Positions 9,618-19,610 are shown, counted from the stretch's first letter. The stretch: DNA of 64,000 nucleotides from Lentibacillus saliphilus (GCF_019093865.1 NZ_JABJXD010000003.1:246714-310713), one strand, 5' to 3'. Notes: a model not told the origin generated them from the letters alone. Translations and numbers: made by a program.

Positions 9618-9637
9618 TTTCTTGTCTTCAGACTATA

Positions 9638-12064
9638 TTAAGTACGAACGTAAGCGTTATACATATCATTAACTGTTTTAATGATGTTTTGAAACGATGC
9701 TTCTACCTCTTCATCCTTCAAGGTTTTTTCAGGATGTTGGTAAATGAGATGGTAAGCGATTGATTTTTTACCTGCTGTCAAATGCTCACCTTGGTAAACA
9801 TCAAATACGGATACATCTTTTACAAGAGGGGCACCTGTTTGTACGATTGTTTGCTTAATATCAGCAGCCTGAACAGATTCATCAACAACAAAAGCAACAT
9901 CACGAGCAATAGATGGATATTTAGCGATCGGTTCATAGGCCAACGTATGTGTGAACATCTCAAGTATCGTATCGATGTTAACATCAAATACATACGTATC
10001 CTTTAAATTAAGATCCTTTGCAAGCTTAGGATGAACTTGGCCAAGGAATCCGACTGTTTTCTCACCAACATAAATGGCAGCACATCGGCCTGGATGCATA
10101 TCAGTTAGCTTCAGCGCTTTAAACGTGACTGGTAAATTTAGAAAATCAAATAAGCCTTCGATAATACCTTTAACGACATAGAAGTCAACTGGCTTCTGCT
10201 CGTTCTGCCACGGCTGATTCAACCAAAGACCTGTTAGCGCTCCAGCTAACCGTTCTTGCTCTTGAGGCTGTTCTGTCAATTCGCTTTCTTTGGACAAAAA
10301 GACACGTCCAAGCTCGTAATAAGCCATATCCGTCTGTTTGCGCGCCACATTATATGAGAAGGAATGAAGCAGCTCTGATAAAATACTTAGACGTAAGTAT
10401 TCATGATCGGCTGTCATTGGCATTGCCAAGCGAACCGGCTTATACCCTTCATCACGATTTTCAGGGCTAACAAGGCGGGTAGCAGCCGCTTCATTTGTTA
10501 AAGAATACGTAATGGTTTCCATTAAGCCGGCGCCTTCCATGAATGCCTTCATCTGTCTCTTGAGGTGTTGACGATTTGTGAGACGACCAGATTGCGAGGC
10601 TCCTCCTGGAAGTGTAAAAGGCAAATTGTCATAGCCATGAATTCGAGCAATTTCCTCAAGCATATCTTCAAAAATTGTAATATCACCACGGCGCGTTGGA
10701 ATCGTTACGGTGAAATCCGCTTCATTTTGTTCATATTCAAACTGTAATCGATCAAAAATATGGCCAGCTTCACTATGATCTATTTCTGTTCCAAGTCGTT
10801 TATTGACGGTATCCATATTTACAGCGATCGTTTTTGGTTGAATATCCAATTCATTAAATACAGCAGCACCTGTAAGGATGTCTGCATCGGCATATGTTTG
10901 TAGGAGCTGACACGCTCTCACACCGGCACGATACACACGTTCTGGATCTATCCCTTTTTCAAAGCGTGTACTTGAATCACTCCGCAGTCCCGTTTCCTTT
11001 ACCGTTCGGCGCACGGTAATTGGATTAAAGTAAGCAGCCTCAAGTAATATATGCTGTGTTCCATCGTGAACCTCAGTGTCAGCACCACCCATGACACCCG
11101 CCAATGCGACTGGTTTTTGACCATTTGTAATGACGAGATTTTCGCTTGATAGAACACGCTCTTGTCCATCAAGTGTCACAATGGTTTCTTTATCCTCTGC
11201 ACGTCTCACAACAATTTGATCGGACTGTAATCGCTCAAGATCAAAAGCATGAAGCGGTTGACCATATTCCATTAACACATAGTTTGTGATATCAACAACG
11301 TTGTTAATAGGACGAATGCCGGCAGCCATTAAAGCATTACGCATCCAAAGCGGAGATGGCTTTACGACAGCATTTTTTATTATAAAGGCAGCATAATAAG
11401 GGTTTAAATCAGGGTCCTTCACATCAACACGAACGAGGTCTTCTGCTCGTTCTGGAATGGTCTGTAACTGTTCATCCGGTAAATTCAATGGACGCTCTAA
11501 AATTGCTGACACTTCATAAGCGACACCGAGCATGCTTAGACAGTCTGCTCTGTTCGGTGTTAAGTCAAACTCCAGAATGGCATCGTTTAAATTTAACAGC
11601 GATTCAATCGGTTCACCGACTGTCACATCTTCGGGGAACACAAAAATCCCTTCAGCTACATCTTTTGGAATGTACTGCTCATTAATCCCAAGCTCTTGTA
11701 ATGAACAGATCATTCCATTGGATTCTACACCGCGTAGCTTCACTTTTTTAATTTTCATGTTTCCTGGTAACACAGCACCAGGCTTTGCTACAGCAACCTT
11801 TTGCCCTTGAGCGACGTTCGGTGCTCCACAGATAATCTGTAATGTCTCTGTGCCAACGTTCACCTGACAAAGATTTAACTTGTCAGCATTCGGATGCTGT
11901 TCACACGTTTCAACATACCCAACAACAACGTGGTCACTTTTTTCTGCCACGTATTCTATGCCATCGACTTCAATCCCTGATTTCGTAATTTTTTCAGCGA
12001 GTTCTTCAGGGGTGTGCCCGCTTATATCAACATAGTTACTGAGCCAATTCAGTGAAACTTGCAT
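9638..12064 (-). CDS. pheT: Phenylalanine-tRNA ligase beta subunit
   Basis: An 808-residue PheT, normal for Bacillales. Order: N-terminal tRNA-binding OB domain (about 40-150, with HPNADKLNLCQVNVG), the B3/B4 editing domain, the B5 domain, the catalytic-like core and the C-terminal anticodon-binding FDX-ACB domain (AKYPSIARDVAFVVD onward, from about 715). With PheS it forms the alpha2-beta2 enzyme that charges tRNA-Phe. It starts 15 bases after pheS and shares its T-box-controlled transcript. Confidence 0.97.
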   Translation of the reverse strand: MQVSLNWLSNYVDISGHTPEELAEKITKSGIEVDGIEYVAEKSDHVVVGYVETCEQHPNADKLNLCQVNVGTETLQIICGAPNVAQGQKVAVAKPGAVLPGNMKIKKVKLRGVESNGMICSLQELGINEQYIPKDVAEGIFVFPEDVTVGEPIESLLNLNDAILEFDLTPNRADCLSMLGVAYEVSAILERPLNLPDEQLQTIPERAEDLVRVDVKDPDLNPYYAAFIIKNAVVKPSPLWMRNALMAAGIRPINNVVDITNYVLMEYGQPLHAFDLERLQSDQIVVRRAEDKETIVTLDGQERVLSSENLVITNGQKPVALAGVMGGADTEVHDGTQHILLEAAYFNPITVRRTVKETGLRSDSSTRFEKGIDPERVYRAGVRACQLLQTYADADILTGAAVFNELDIQPKTIAVNMDTVNKRLGTEIDHSEAGHIFDRLQFEYEQNEADFTVTIPTRRGDITIFEDMLEEIARIHGYDNLPFTLPGGASQSGRLTNRQHLKRQMKAFMEGAGLMETITYSLTNEAAATRLVSPENRDEGYKPVRLAMPMTADHEYLRLSILSELLHSFSYNVARKQTDMAYYELGRVFLSKESELTEQPQEQERLAGALTGLWLNQPWQNEQKPVDFYVVKGIIEGLFDFLNLPVTFKALKLTDMHPGRCAAIYVGEKTVGFLGQVHPKLAKDLNLKDTYVFDVNIDTILEMFTHTLAYEPIAKYPSIARDVAFVVDESVQAADIKQTIVQTGAPLVKDVSVFDVYQGEHLTAGKKSIAYHLIYQHPEKTLKDEEVEASFQNIIKTVNDMYNAYVRT

Positions 12065-12079
12065 ATCTATTTCCCTCCA

Positions 12080-13114
12080 TTAAGCTTGATGGTATTGTGT
12101 CAAAAATCGTTTATCATTAATGTAAAAATGACGGATATCACTAATGCCGTATTTAAGCATGGCAATTCGATCAGGCCCCATGCCAAATGCAAAGCCAGTG
12201 TAAACTGACGGATCATAACCAGCCATTTCTAACACTTTTGGATGCACCATGCCCGCGCCAAGAATTTCAATCCAGCCAGATTGTTTACACACTGAGCATC
12301 CTTTTCCATCACACATTTTACATGATATATCCATCTCTACAGATGGCTCAGTAAATGGGAAAAAGCTTGGTCTTAGGCGGATATCACGGTCTTCACCAAA
12401 CATATGCTTGGCAAATGTATCAAGGACACCCTTCAAATCACTCATCCGGACATTTTTATCGACATAAAGTCCTTCAATTTGTGTAAACTGGTGCGAGTGG
12501 GTTGCATCGTCTGTGTCTCGGCGATACACTTTGCCTGGACAAATCATTTTCACAGGTTTCTGTCCTTCATATTCCCGCATCGTTCGTGCTTGAACAGGAG
12601 ATGTATGTGTTCTGAGTAACAGCTCATTCGTTATGTAGAATGAATCTTGCATATCTCTTGCAGGATGATCTTTCGGTAAATTTAACGCTTCAAAATTAAA
12701 ATAATCCGTCTCTACTTCAGGACCTTCTCTGACTTCAAAGCCCATCCCGATAAATAAATCTTCAATGTCTTCGATCATTTGCGTTAACAAATGCTTTCCA
12801 CCAACGTTGACTGGGCGGCCTGGTAACGTAACATCAATCGCTTCTTTCGCAAGTTTTTGCTCCATAGCGACCTGCTCTAATTGGTCCTGCTTCTCTTCAA
12901 TTGCTTCTGTGATCGCTTGGCGAACTTGGTTTGCGATTTCACCAACAACTGGTCTTTCTTCCGCTGAAAGCTTACCCATCCCACGTAATATACCTGTTAG
13001 AGATCCTTTTTTGCCTAAATAAGCGACTTTAACGTCTTGTAGGCCTTGTGAACCCTCAACTGTTTGAATCTTATCCAGTGCTTCTTTTTGAAGTGCCTGC
13101 AATTGTTCCTTCAC
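12080..13114 (-). CDS. pheS: Phenylalanine-tRNA ligase alpha subunit
   Basis: Catalytic class II subunit, 344 residues from the GTG at 13114, the same length as B. subtilis PheS. Motif 2 region [16 protein letters not shown], the cysteine cluster [12 protein letters not shown] and motif 3 [17 protein letters not shown] are all present. The GTG has GAGGAGG nine bases upstream. The open frame extends to 13336, but that part is the T-box terminator/antiterminator RNA and not protein. First gene of pheST. Confidence 0.96.
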   Translation of the reverse strand: MKEQLQALQKEALDKIQTVEGSQGLQDVKVAYLGKKGSLTGILRGMGKLSAEERPVVGEIANQVRQAITEAIEEKQDQLEQVAMEQKLAKEAIDVTLPGRPVNVGGKHLLTQMIEDIEDLFIGMGFEVREGPEVETDYFNFEALNLPKDHPARDMQDSFYITNELLLRTHTSPVQARTMREYEGQKPVKMICPGKVYRRDTDDATHSHQFTQIEGLYVDKNVRMSDLKGVLDTFAKHMFGEDRDIRLRPSFFPFTEPSVEMDISCKMCDGKGCSVCKQSGWIEILGAGMVHPKVLEMAGYDPSVYTGFAFGMGPDRIAMLKYGISDIRHFYINDKRFLTQYHQA

Positions 13115-13196
13115 TGTTAAAAACCTCCTCATTTTATGACTGACGTCTATCAGTAATCCATTTTTGCGATCGACTATTAACACTGCTTTTATGCCA

Positions 13197-13458
13197 ATAA
13201 AAAAAGCCCACTCCCTAAAAAGAAGGGACGAGGCTGTTCGTCGCGGTACCACCCTTATTGACACAGTTATTGTGTCCACTTTCGATTGATAACGGATCTT
13301 AAATCCGGTACACCTTTCCTCTACACAAGAGTCCAAGTGCCTACTCCAGAGTGAAATGACGATAACATCCAGTTGTCATACTTTCAGTCAAGGCATGACC
13401 TCCCTTTATCTGGTTATAGCTACCATCCTGCTCCTTCAACGCAAATGATATTAAATTT
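13197..13458 (-). promoter_or_regulatory. T-box leader of pheST
   Basis: Transcribed leader with the conserved T-box (AGGGTGGTACCGCG, positions 13242-13255) and a terminator hairpin with arms 13205-13216 and 13224-13235, then a run of seven T on the minus strand. Uncharged tRNA-Phe pairs with the T-box bulge and favours antitermination. A TTC followed by A near 13358 is a reasonable Phe specifier, but I did not fold stem I. Confidence 0.93.
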
Positions 13459-13464
13459 TACTTT

Positions 13465-13493
13465 ATTATAGTTAAATTAAGATGAAGTTGCAA
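13465..13493 (-). promoter_or_regulatory. Sigma-A promoter of pheST leader
   Basis: Minus strand TTGCAA, 17 bases, TATAAT; the -35 box touches the end of the upstream methyltransferase gene. Confidence 0.8.
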
Positions 13494-13494
13494 G

Positions 13495-14232
13495 CTATCC
13501 TTTAATATAATACATTAAAATGGCCGCTGCAATACTCACATTCAAAGATTCAGCGCGACCTCGAATTGGGATCGAGACAATTTGATCTGCTTGCTTAATC
13601 AAATCTTCGGAAATACCCGCCCCTTCATTACCAACGATAAGCGCCACTTTTTCTTCTGGCTGAACGGTCGTATACGTATGGGCATGTTCTAGCGCAGCTG
13701 CCCAAACAGCAAATCCGTCCGCTTGTAATGCGTTTACTTGATCGTGAAGGTCTGCTTGAATAACTGGTATATGAAACAACGACCCTTGCGTTGAGCGAAT
13801 GACTTTATCATTGTAAACATCAGCAGAGCCATTTCCTACTATGACACCATCAAAGCCAGCTGCATCTGCTGTTCGTATCATCGTACCTAAGTTACCTGGA
13901 TCTTGAACCGCGTCAATCAGTAAGATATGATGACCAGTTACTTGAGATGGTTCCTTGAACTCAATAATTGCGCCGATTCTTTGAGGTTGTTTCGTTGTCG
14001 TCAAATAATCAAACACGTGATCAGATACAACTGTAAGTGGATAATCTGCGCACACTGTTGGCACCTGTATGTGTTCGCCAATAACGATGTGCTTAACAGG
14101 CCATTCACTTGTGATCGCCTCTTCTACGAGATGAAACCCCTCTATCCAAAAGGCTTGTAGTTGTTCACGACCTTTTTTTGTTTGGAGCTTTTTCCATTGC
14201 TTAATGTGTTCGTTCTTTTTTGAAGTAATCAT
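13495..14232 (-). CDS. TrmH/SpoU family RNA 2'-O-methyltransferase
   Basis: A 245-residue SPOUT methyltransferase equivalent to the YsgA gene next to pheST in B. subtilis. An N-terminal substrate-binding segment (KKGREQLQAFWIEGFHLVEEA) is followed by the SPOUT motifs: LLIDAVQDPGNLGTMIRTAD, VALIVGNEGAGIS and the knot motif IPIRGRAESLNVSIAAAILMY. It would methylate ribose in rRNA or tRNA using S-adenosylmethionine; the exact nucleotide target is not readable. It precedes the pheST promoter and diverges from sspI. Confidence 0.9.
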   Translation of the reverse strand: MITSKKNEHIKQWKKLQTKKGREQLQAFWIEGFHLVEEAITSEWPVKHIVIGEHIQVPTVCADYPLTVVSDHVFDYLTTTKQPQRIGAIIEFKEPSQVTGHHILLIDAVQDPGNLGTMIRTADAAGFDGVIVGNGSADVYNDKVIRSTQGSLFHIPVIQADLHDQVNALQADGFAVWAAALEHAHTYTTVQPEEKVALIVGNEGAGISEDLIKQADQIVSIPIRGRAESLNVSIAAAILMYYIKG

Positions 14233-14325
14233 TCTGCTTCAGTCCTGTGATTTATTTTATGTCCACTACATAAACATACCCTTATTGGTCACAATAACGT
14301 TAAACTGACCGAAAGGGTGATGAGT

Positions 14326-14544
14326 GTGGATCTCAATTTACGTAAAGCCATCATATCAAATATTGCTTCCAATGACCAGAAGCAACTTGAAGCGACGATC
14401 GTCGATGCCATTCAAAGTGGCGAAGAAAAAATGCTACCAGGACTTGGTGTATTGTTTGAGATTATATGGAATCAATCAGATGACAATGACCGCCAGGAAA
14501 TGATTGATGCACTAGAGCAAGGCGTCCAACAACAAAACACTTAA
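14326..14544 (+). CDS. sspI: Small acid-soluble spore protein SspI
   Basis: A 72-residue minor SASP I, one of the proteins made late in the forespore. The conserved block [20 protein letters not shown] identifies the family. I chose GTG 14326, eight bases after AAAGGG, giving the usual length. GTG 14317 and ATG 14320 are in frame but overlap that ribosome site. Transcription by sigma-G is expected from the family, but I could not find a convincing sigma-G promoter. The gene points away from the rRNA methyltransferase and ends in its own terminator. Confidence 0.95.
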   Translation: MDLNLRKAIISNIASNDQKQLEATIVDAIQSGEEKMLPGLGVLFEIIWNQSDDNDRQEMIDALEQGVQQQNT

Positions 14545-14550
14545 GAAAAG

Positions 14551-14579
14551 GATAGATGCCGTGCGCATCTGTCTTTTTT
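14551..14579 (+). terminator. Terminator of sspI
   Basis: A 9-bp stem (GATAGATGC / GCATCTGTC, one G-U) with a 5-base loop, then TTTTTT. Confidence 0.85.
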
Positions 14580-14643
14580 AATATTTGCCTTCTATGCCAT
14601 TTATAGTAAAATAGAAGGACAAGTAATGTTGGGGGCCTCGAAC

Positions 14644-15240
14644 ATGGATATTAGATCTTTACAAATGATAATGCAGTCACAAGCAATGTCCATTTTGGCA
14701 AATGGAAATACATTCAGCAAGCATTCGCCACTGTTTGACATCACATTTGAACAAATGCTCGCGAGCGCGATGAACACAACGCCAACCACACAAGGAAACA
14801 GTGTCAACTTGAATAATGGCATGACACGTAGCACCTTTCAACCGAACGTTTTGCAATCACAATCTGATTTTGACACGATTATTTCGGAGCAATCACATAT
14901 ACATCAAGTCGATCAAGCATTAATTCGCGCTGTTATAAAAACGGAATCAAATTATAACAACTTCGCTAAAAGTCATGCAGGCGCACAAGGCTTAATGCAA
15001 TTAATGCCAGGAACAGCACGTGGACTAGGTGTAACAGATCCTTATGATCCTAGGCAAAACATTGCTGGTGGAACGAAATATTTAAGACAAATGCTCGACC
15101 GGTATGATGGTGATCTCAAACTTGCGCTAGCTGCTTACAACGCAGGTCCAGGTAATGTCGATTCACATAACGGAATTCCGCCTTTTAAAGAAACACAAGC
15201 ATATGTAGAAAAAGTACTGACAGCATATTACAACAGTTAA
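14644..15240 (+). CDS. Lytic transglycosylase (SLT domain)
   Basis: A 198-residue protein with a C-terminal soluble lytic transglycosylase domain: catalytic Glu101 in [17 protein letters not shown], and [12 protein letters not shown]. It would cleave the MurNAc-GlcNAc bond of peptidoglycan, giving 1,6-anhydro ends. The first 75 residues are low-complexity and linker-like. No clear signal peptide or lipobox is visible, so export is uncertain; homologues in Bacillus share this layout. ATG 14644 has GGGGG eight bases upstream; ATG 14626 lacks a site. It stands alone between sspI and the convergent M42 peptidase gene. Confidence 0.88.
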   Translation: MDIRSLQMIMQSQAMSILANGNTFSKHSPLFDITFEQMLASAMNTTPTTQGNSVNLNNGMTRSTFQPNVLQSQSDFDTIISEQSHIHQVDQALIRAVIKTESNYNNFAKSHAGAQGLMQLMPGTARGLGVTDPYDPRQNIAGGTKYLRQMLDRYDGDLKLALAAYNAGPGNVDSHNGIPPFKETQAYVEKVLTAYYNS

Positions 15241-15246
15241 ACAGAA

Positions 15247-15277
15247 AGGGTGCCAACCATAGAGTGGCACCCTTTTT
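15247..15277 (+). terminator. Terminator of the lytic transglycosylase gene
   Basis: Perfect 9-bp stem AGGGTGCCA / TGGCACCCT with a 9-base loop, then TTTTT. Confidence 0.88.
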
Positions 15278-15286
15278 ATCATGCAA

Positions 15287-16372
15287 TTAAGATAATGTAA
15301 CTTGTTTAACAGTCTCTTTGTCCATCTTCTTGATTGTTGCAACAATCAATTTAACGGCATTTTCAAAGTCATCACGATGCAATATCGCAGCGTGCGAGTG
15401 AATGTATCGTGTTGCAATTGTAATTGCTAAAGACGGTACACCATTTGCCGTTAAATGAATTGATCCGGCATCTGTACCACCGCCAGCTATTGCAGAGTAT
15501 TGATAAGGAATATTGTTCTCTTCTGCTGTATCGACGACCAAGTCACGTAACCCCTTGTGGGAGACCATTGATGCATCGTATAAGATAATTTGTGGACCTT
15601 CACCAAGCTTGCTATCAGCCTCATGATCACTCACGCCTGGCGTATCTCCAGCAATACCTACGTCAACAGCAAAGCCAATGTCCGGCTTTATTGTATGTGC
15701 AGCTGTTTTTGCACCACGTAAACCAACTTCCTCTTGAACCGCACCGACGCCATAAACAACATTCGGATGATCTGTATCTTTTAACTGTTTAAGCACTTCA
15801 ATAGCGATGGCACAGCCAATTCTGTTGTCCCACGCTTTAGCGAGGAGCATTTTTTCGTTATTCATCTTCGTAAATTCAAAATAAGGCACGACTGAATCAC
15901 CAGGGCGTACACCGAATTCAGCTGCTTCATCCTTGCTTGATGCACCAATATCAATAAACATATCTTTAATGTCAACTGGCTTTTTACGCGCCTCTGCAGA
16001 CAGGATGTGTGGTGGTTTTGAACCGATAACACCAGTTACATCACCTTTAGACGTCATAATTGTAACGCGCTGCGCAAGCATTACTTGGCTCCACCAGCCA
16101 CCAACAGTTTGAAAATAAACAAATCCTTTGTCATCAATACGTGTAACCATAAAGCCGACCTCATCAAGGTGCCCTGCCACCATAATGCTAGGACCTGATT
16201 CATCACCAGTTTTTTTAGCGATTAAGCTGCCTAAGTTATCCGTTGTGACCTCATCAGCAAATGGTGCAATATAGCGCTCCATAACATCACGTGCTTCTTT
16301 TTCGTTACCAGGGATACCTTTAGCATCCGTTAGATCTTTAAGCATTAGCTCTGTTTCGTCTAATTTTGCCAT
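15287..16372 (-). CDS. ysdC: M42 family metallo-aminopeptidase
   Basis: A 361-residue M42 (glutamyl/tetrahedral) aminopeptidase matching YsdC of B. subtilis. Metal and catalytic motifs are in order: [11 protein letters not shown], the Asp in AWDNRIGC, the Glu pair in [10 protein letters not shown], Asp in [11 protein letters not shown] and the late [10 protein letters not shown]. Cytosolic, removing N-terminal residues from peptides. ATG 16372 ([10 protein letters not shown]) fits the family N-terminus, with AGGAGG upstream; the frame to 16393 would start inside the ribosome site. Confidence 0.93.
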   Translation of the reverse strand: MAKLDETELMLKDLTDAKGIPGNEKEARDVMERYIAPFADEVTTDNLGSLIAKKTGDESGPSIMVAGHLDEVGFMVTRIDDKGFVYFQTVGGWWSQVMLAQRVTIMTSKGDVTGVIGSKPPHILSAEARKKPVDIKDMFIDIGASSKDEAAEFGVRPGDSVVPYFEFTKMNNEKMLLAKAWDNRIGCAIAIEVLKQLKDTDHPNVVYGVGAVQEEVGLRGAKTAAHTIKPDIGFAVDVGIAGDTPGVSDHEADSKLGEGPQIILYDASMVSHKGLRDLVVDTAEENNIPYQYSAIAGGGTDAGSIHLTANGVPSLAITIATRYIHSHAAILHRDDFENAVKLIVATIKKMDKETVKQVTLS

Positions 16373-16446
16373 ATGTAAATCGAACCTCCTCATATTTATG
16401 TCTAATAATTATACTCCTTTTCAAATCACTTTCAAACTATTGTGCA

Positions 16447-16935
16447 TTAATAACCTTGCTGTTGCCTTGTATAGTTTGTCTTATTTTTTGCCATATACGC
16501 GTTATAAATATCTGTTTCTCCAATTCCGAGCAGCTTTCCAAGCTCAATATAGCGCTCAAACATTTTTTGATAGTTCTGGGACGTCGGCGCTTCATTAAAA
16601 TAGATGCAACCTGAGAACACCAAATTAAATTGTGTCGTTAGATCCACAGTCGGTGTTGTAACGTGTTCTTCATGATATTCATACCCTTGATCAAGACCGA
16701 TGGACATGAGGAAATGAATGCCGTCCACATATTCTTCTTGAATTGTTTCAATACCGCTCGGTTGTTTGTTACTCCAAAACTTAAAACATCTCGTTTCGTT
16801 TGCTAATTCTCCTAGCTCTACTAACAAGGCAAGCATTCTTTCCTTTTCCAAATTAGCGTTTGACAAGCTATGATTCTTTTCTATATACGTATCCAATTGT
16901 TTTTGCATTGTGTACAATTCTGACCAATTCATCAT
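16447..16935 (-). CDS. dUTP diphosphatase, dimeric (all-alpha NTP-PPase) family
   Basis: A protein of about 162 residues with the two Mg-binding helices of the dimeric dUTPase family: LVELGELANETRCFKFWSNK and EEYVDGIHFLMSIG. Such enzymes hydrolyse dUTP (or dCTP) to the monophosphate and limit uracil in DNA. The start is ATG 16935 or the adjacent ATG 16932 behind AGAAAGGTGG. It diverges from ysdB. Substrate choice among MazG-like relatives is inferred only from family resemblance. Confidence 0.82.
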   Translation of the reverse strand: MMNWSELYTMQKQLDTYIEKNHSLSNANLEKERMLALLVELGELANETRCFKFWSNKQPSGIETIQEEYVDGIHFLMSIGLDQGYEYHEEHVTTPTVDLTTQFNLVFSGCIYFNEAPTSQNYQKMFERYIELGKLLGIGETDIYNAYMAKNKTNYTRQQQGY

Positions 16936-17053
16936 TGATGCCACCTTTCTATTGCCCATTATTATAGCATGAATAGAAAACTGTTGAATAATGAAACCTA
17001 TTTACCCGCTCTTTCGTACAAAGAATAAACACAGTCAGGGAGACGGTTTGATT

Positions 17054-17446
17054 ATGATCATCCTTTTGTTTCAAATGCTCATTTTCATCGCATTAATCGT
17101 ATTGTTTTATACAATCTTGCAATATTTTCGCAATCCACAGCGAAAACTTGATCTGGCGCGTCGTTCACAAGATTTTTATCTGCTTGATGAACCACAGAAC
17201 AACATTAAAAATATGCATTTCGTCTATAAAGGCTGTTATTTCGAAGGAGAGAAATACCTCGGCACAACAGAGGATGCATTTGAAGTCGTCAACATTCAAG
17301 TCATTGTACGGGAACCAATGGAGCTGAGAGGGCTGTCTCGGGATGACCTTTACTTTTTGGAAAAAGAGCTCCTAATCCGTTATCCGTACGCCAAAATTGA
17401 ATGGAAGCACCCGATAAACCAATTGCTTATTAAAAAAGATGAATAA
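17054..17446 (+). CDS. ysdB: YsdB-like membrane-anchored protein
   Basis: A 130-residue protein with one N-terminal membrane helix (MIILLFQMLIFIALIVLFY) and a cytoplasmic domain. The block YKGCYFEGEKYLGTTEDAFEVV identifies it as YsdB. In B. subtilis YsdB is linked to regulated proteolysis of the anti-sigma-W factor; that role is known for the family and not visible here. I start at ATG 17054, which follows AGGGAGA by about 10 bases. The frame to 16991 adds a charged stretch ahead of the helix with no ribosome site. Confidence 0.8.
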   Translation: MIILLFQMLIFIALIVLFYTILQYFRNPQRKLDLARRSQDFYLLDEPQNNIKNMHFVYKGCYFEGEKYLGTTEDAFEVVNIQVIVREPMELRGLSRDDLYFLEKELLIRYPYAKIEWKHPINQLLIKKDE

Positions 17447-17492
17447 AAAAAGAGCTTGATTCCGTAATGAGGCCGGATCAAGCTCTTTTTTT
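17445..17492. terminator. Bidirectional terminator between ysdB and the TVP38-type gene
   Basis: Arms AGAGCTTGAT-TCCG and CCGGATCAAGCTCT with A-run before and T-run after, so it can stop both convergent transcripts. Confidence 0.88.
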
Positions 17493-18063
17493 ATGTGCTA
17501 ACTTGAAAGAAATCATGCCATTTAATGATGATTTCCTTCCGCCTTAATACGTACAGCAAACATAATATCGCAACTAATAGGGCCATAATATGCACAGGAG
17601 AAAGCTGGGAGAGAGATTGGCCAATGGACGTATAAATGAGCGCCAGCGGGATGTTTGATAACAGAGAGGATTTGGCATAGTCTTTAAAGCCTCCAGTTAT
17701 TTCAATCAAGCATAAAGACAAGAGATGAAAGTGAATAAACGGAACGAGGCGCAGCAAGGTAATTTGTGGCATTGTAAAACGTGAATGTTCGCCGAGTAGC
17801 TTTTTTTTCACGTTTAATAATTTATTTAATGTCTGTGGCATCCAGCGAATAACACCGTAAAAGAACACGCTTGATAACGTGATACCGATGATGGAATATA
17901 CTGTGCCAGCCACCGCTCCAAACAACACACCGCCTGATATACAAATGATGACGACAGGTAGAAAAAACAATGGACGTAACAGATGAAAGCCAATAAATAA
18001 AATGGGCGCAAATAAACCACCCGTTTCTACAAAAGCCATCAAATAGCTACCGGCCACTTCCAT
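17491..18063 (-). CDS. TVP38/TMEM64 (DedA-superfamily) membrane protein
   Basis: A 190-residue polytopic protein with about five hydrophobic segments. The family signature appears as SGGVLFGAVAGTVYSIIGITLSS followed by the re-entrant-loop-like LLRLVPFIHFHLLS. DedA/VTT proteins are linked to lipid scrambling and membrane homeostasis; no specific substrate can be given. It is convergent with ysdB, sharing a terminator, and lies next to the DUF1294 gene on the same strand. Confidence 0.8.
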   Translation of the reverse strand: MEVAGSYLMAFVETGGLFAPILFIGFHLLRPLFFLPVVIICISGGVLFGAVAGTVYSIIGITLSSVFFYGVIRWMPQTLNKLLNVKKKLLGEHSRFTMPQITLLRLVPFIHFHLLSLCLIEITGGFKDYAKSSLLSNIPLALIYTSIGQSLSQLSPVHIMALLVAILCLLYVLRRKEIIIKWHDFFQVST

Positions 18064-18122
18064 GCTCTACCCCCTTTATCTAAGGTGACGTACGTCCTAT
18101 GTATATGACATAAGACGAGCCT

Positions 18123-18404
18123 TTATGACAATTGAAGCTGATTTATCAAGAAAAGTACACCGATAAACTGGATAATGGTCAGAGCTGGCAGTCCTAATAC
18201 AAATAACGTATGCTTCGTCTTATGGCGAAATAAATACATGCCCAGCCAACCACCTAATGCGCCTCCCATAGCAGCATATATCCAGATTGTACGCTCTCTA
18301 ATGCGAAATTGTCCGTGGATCGCCTTATATTTATCAATTCCCATGATTAATAATAACAAAACTGAAACAACACTTATGTATATGAATAATGAAGACAATG
18401 TCAT
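18123..18404 (-). CDS. ysdA: DUF1294 membrane protein YsdA
   Basis: A 93-residue protein with three or four hydrophobic helices and the DUF1294 signature GIDKYKAI...WIYAAMGGALGGWLGMYLFRHKTKH. Function unknown. In B. subtilis ysdA also lies just downstream of rplT. Here a strong terminator (18428-18461) separates it from rplT, so it may be read only by readthrough or from a promoter I did not identify. Confidence 0.85.
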   Translation of the reverse strand: MTLSSLFIYISVVSVLLLLIMGIDKYKAIHGQFRIRERTIWIYAAMGGALGGWLGMYLFRHKTKHTLFVLGLPALTIIQFIGVLFLINQLQLS

Positions 18405-18427
18405 GACTTAGGCTCCTTTATACAAAA

Positions 18428-18461
18428 ATAGAGCCGAATCAATCAAATGATCCGACTCTAT
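18428..18461 (-). terminator. Terminator of infC-rpmI-rplT
   Basis: A 14-bp stem on the minus strand (arms 18448-18461 and 18428-18441, two G-U pairs), loop of 6, then TTTTT. Confidence 0.9.
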
Positions 18462-18467
18462 CCTAAA

Positions 18468-18824
18468 TTAGTTTAGTGCAGCTTTAGCTTTTTCAGCGAG
18501 TTGTGCAAATGCTTGTTCATCGTTAACAGCTAGATCTGCTAGCATTTTACGGTTAACATCGATGTTAGCAAGCTTCAAACCGTGCATAAGCTTGTTGTAA
18601 GACAAGTCATTCATACGCGCTGCAGCATTAATACGTGCGATCCATAGTTTACGGAATTCACGTTTTTTCTGTCTGCGGTCACGATAAGCATACTGACCTG
18701 ATTTCATTACTTGTTGTTTTGCTGTTTTAAATAACGTTCTCTTCGAACCATAATATCCTTTGGCTAACTTAAGGACGCGTTTACGACGTTTGCGCGTAAC
18801 GGTACCACCTTTGACACGTGCCAT
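18468..18824 (-). CDS. rplT: 50S ribosomal protein L20
   Basis: A 118-residue L20, essential for early 50S assembly, beginning [23 protein letters not shown]. In B. subtilis L20 also represses its own operon by stabilising the terminator in the infC leader; the corresponding leader is visible at 19611-19812. AGGAGGG lies seven bases before the ATG. Third gene of infC-rpmI-rplT, 44 bases after rpmI. Confidence 0.98.
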   Translation of the reverse strand: MARVKGGTVTRKRRKRVLKLAKGYYGSKRTLFKTAKQQVMKSGQYAYRDRRQKKREFRKLWIARINAAARMNDLSYNKLMHGLKLANIDVNRKMLADLAVNDEQAFAQLAEKAKAALN

Positions 18825-18868
18825 ATTTATACCCTCCTAGATAGAAACCATTTCAATTTTCGTAGTGT

Positions 18869-19066
18869 TTATTTGTAAGGAAGCATTGTTTTAATCCGAC
18901 CGTAATCTGCTTCCGAAACAGTTGAATTTTTACGTAATTTACGCTTTTGTTTTTGTGATTTGTTAGCAAACATGTGGCTTGTGTACGCATGGGCACGCTT
19001 CAGTTTGCCAGTTCCTGTTTTTCTAAAACGTTTTTGTGAGCCTTTATGGCTTTTCATTTTAGGCAT
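18869..19066 (-). CDS. rpmI: 50S ribosomal protein L35
   Basis: A 65-residue L35 ([20 protein letters not shown]). ATG 19066 is eight bases after AGGAGG; an ATG two codons earlier sits against the ribosome site and would add residues not found in the family. It follows infC by about 28 bases. Confidence 0.97.
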   Translation of the reverse strand: MPKMKSHKGSQKRFRKTGTGKLKRAHAYTSHMFANKSQKQKRKLRKNSTVSEADYGRIKTMLPYK

Positions 19067-19094
19067 AACCATTTCCTCCTAGTATGTGGTTCAA

Positions 19095-19610
19095 TTACTT
19101 TTCGTTAATTGGTGCAAGCATGATGAACATATTACGACCTTCCATTTTAGGTCTTGATTCAACCGTTGCAATATCCTTTACTTCTTCTGCAAGACGATCA
19201 AGAACCTCACGGCCGAGTTCCTTATGCGTAATCATACGCCCACGGAAACGAACAGCAGCTTTTACTTTATCGCCTTTTTCAAGGAATTTTCGTGCGTTTT
19301 TTAATTTCGTATTAAAGTCGTGATCACCGATACCAGGGGTAAAACGGACTTCCTTCACCTGGATGATCTTTTGGTTCTTGCGTGCTTCTTTTTCTTTCTT
19401 TTGTTGCTCATAACGATACTTCCCGTAGTCCATAATTCGGCACACGGGTGGTTTTGCGTTAGGTGCAACTAAAACAAGATCAAGATTGCGTTTCGTAGCA
19501 ATTTCCAATGCGTCCTGACGTGATTTTACGCCAAGCTGATCACCGTTTGAATCAATGAGTCTCACTTCTCGTGCACGAATCTTCTCATTGACATTCATAT
19601 CTTTGCTAAT
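19095..19610 (-). CDS. infC: Translation initiation factor IF-3, starting with ATT
   Basis: A 171-residue IF-3 that binds the 30S subunit and proofreads start codons. The family N-terminus [20 protein letters not shown] begins at an ATT codon at 19610, preceded by GGAGGTG seven bases upstream. The first in-frame ATG (19598) has no ribosome site. The open frame extends upstream to 19685 only through leader RNA. A non-canonical start in infC is known in E. coli and B. subtilis and makes translation sensitive to IF-3 itself. The conserved linker [18 protein letters not shown] is intact. Confidence 0.95.
   Translation of the reverse strand: MSKDMNVNEKIRAREVRLIDSNGDQLGVKSRQDALEIATKRNLDLVLVAPNAKPPVCRIMDYGKYRYEQQKKEKEARKNQKIIQVKEVRFTPGIGDHDFNTKLKNARKFLEKGDKVKAAVRFRGRMITHKELGREVLDRLAEEVKDIATVESRPKMEGRNMFIMLAPINEK

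Noticed and set aside
13115..13336. N-terminal extension of PheS by 74 codons
   Set aside because: The stretch is the T-box terminator/antiterminator RNA; the GTG at 13114 has a strong ribosome site and gives the normal length.
14233..14325. Sigma-G promoter for sspI
   Set aside because: CATACCC resembles a -10 element, but no acceptable -35 element sits 17-18 bases upstream.
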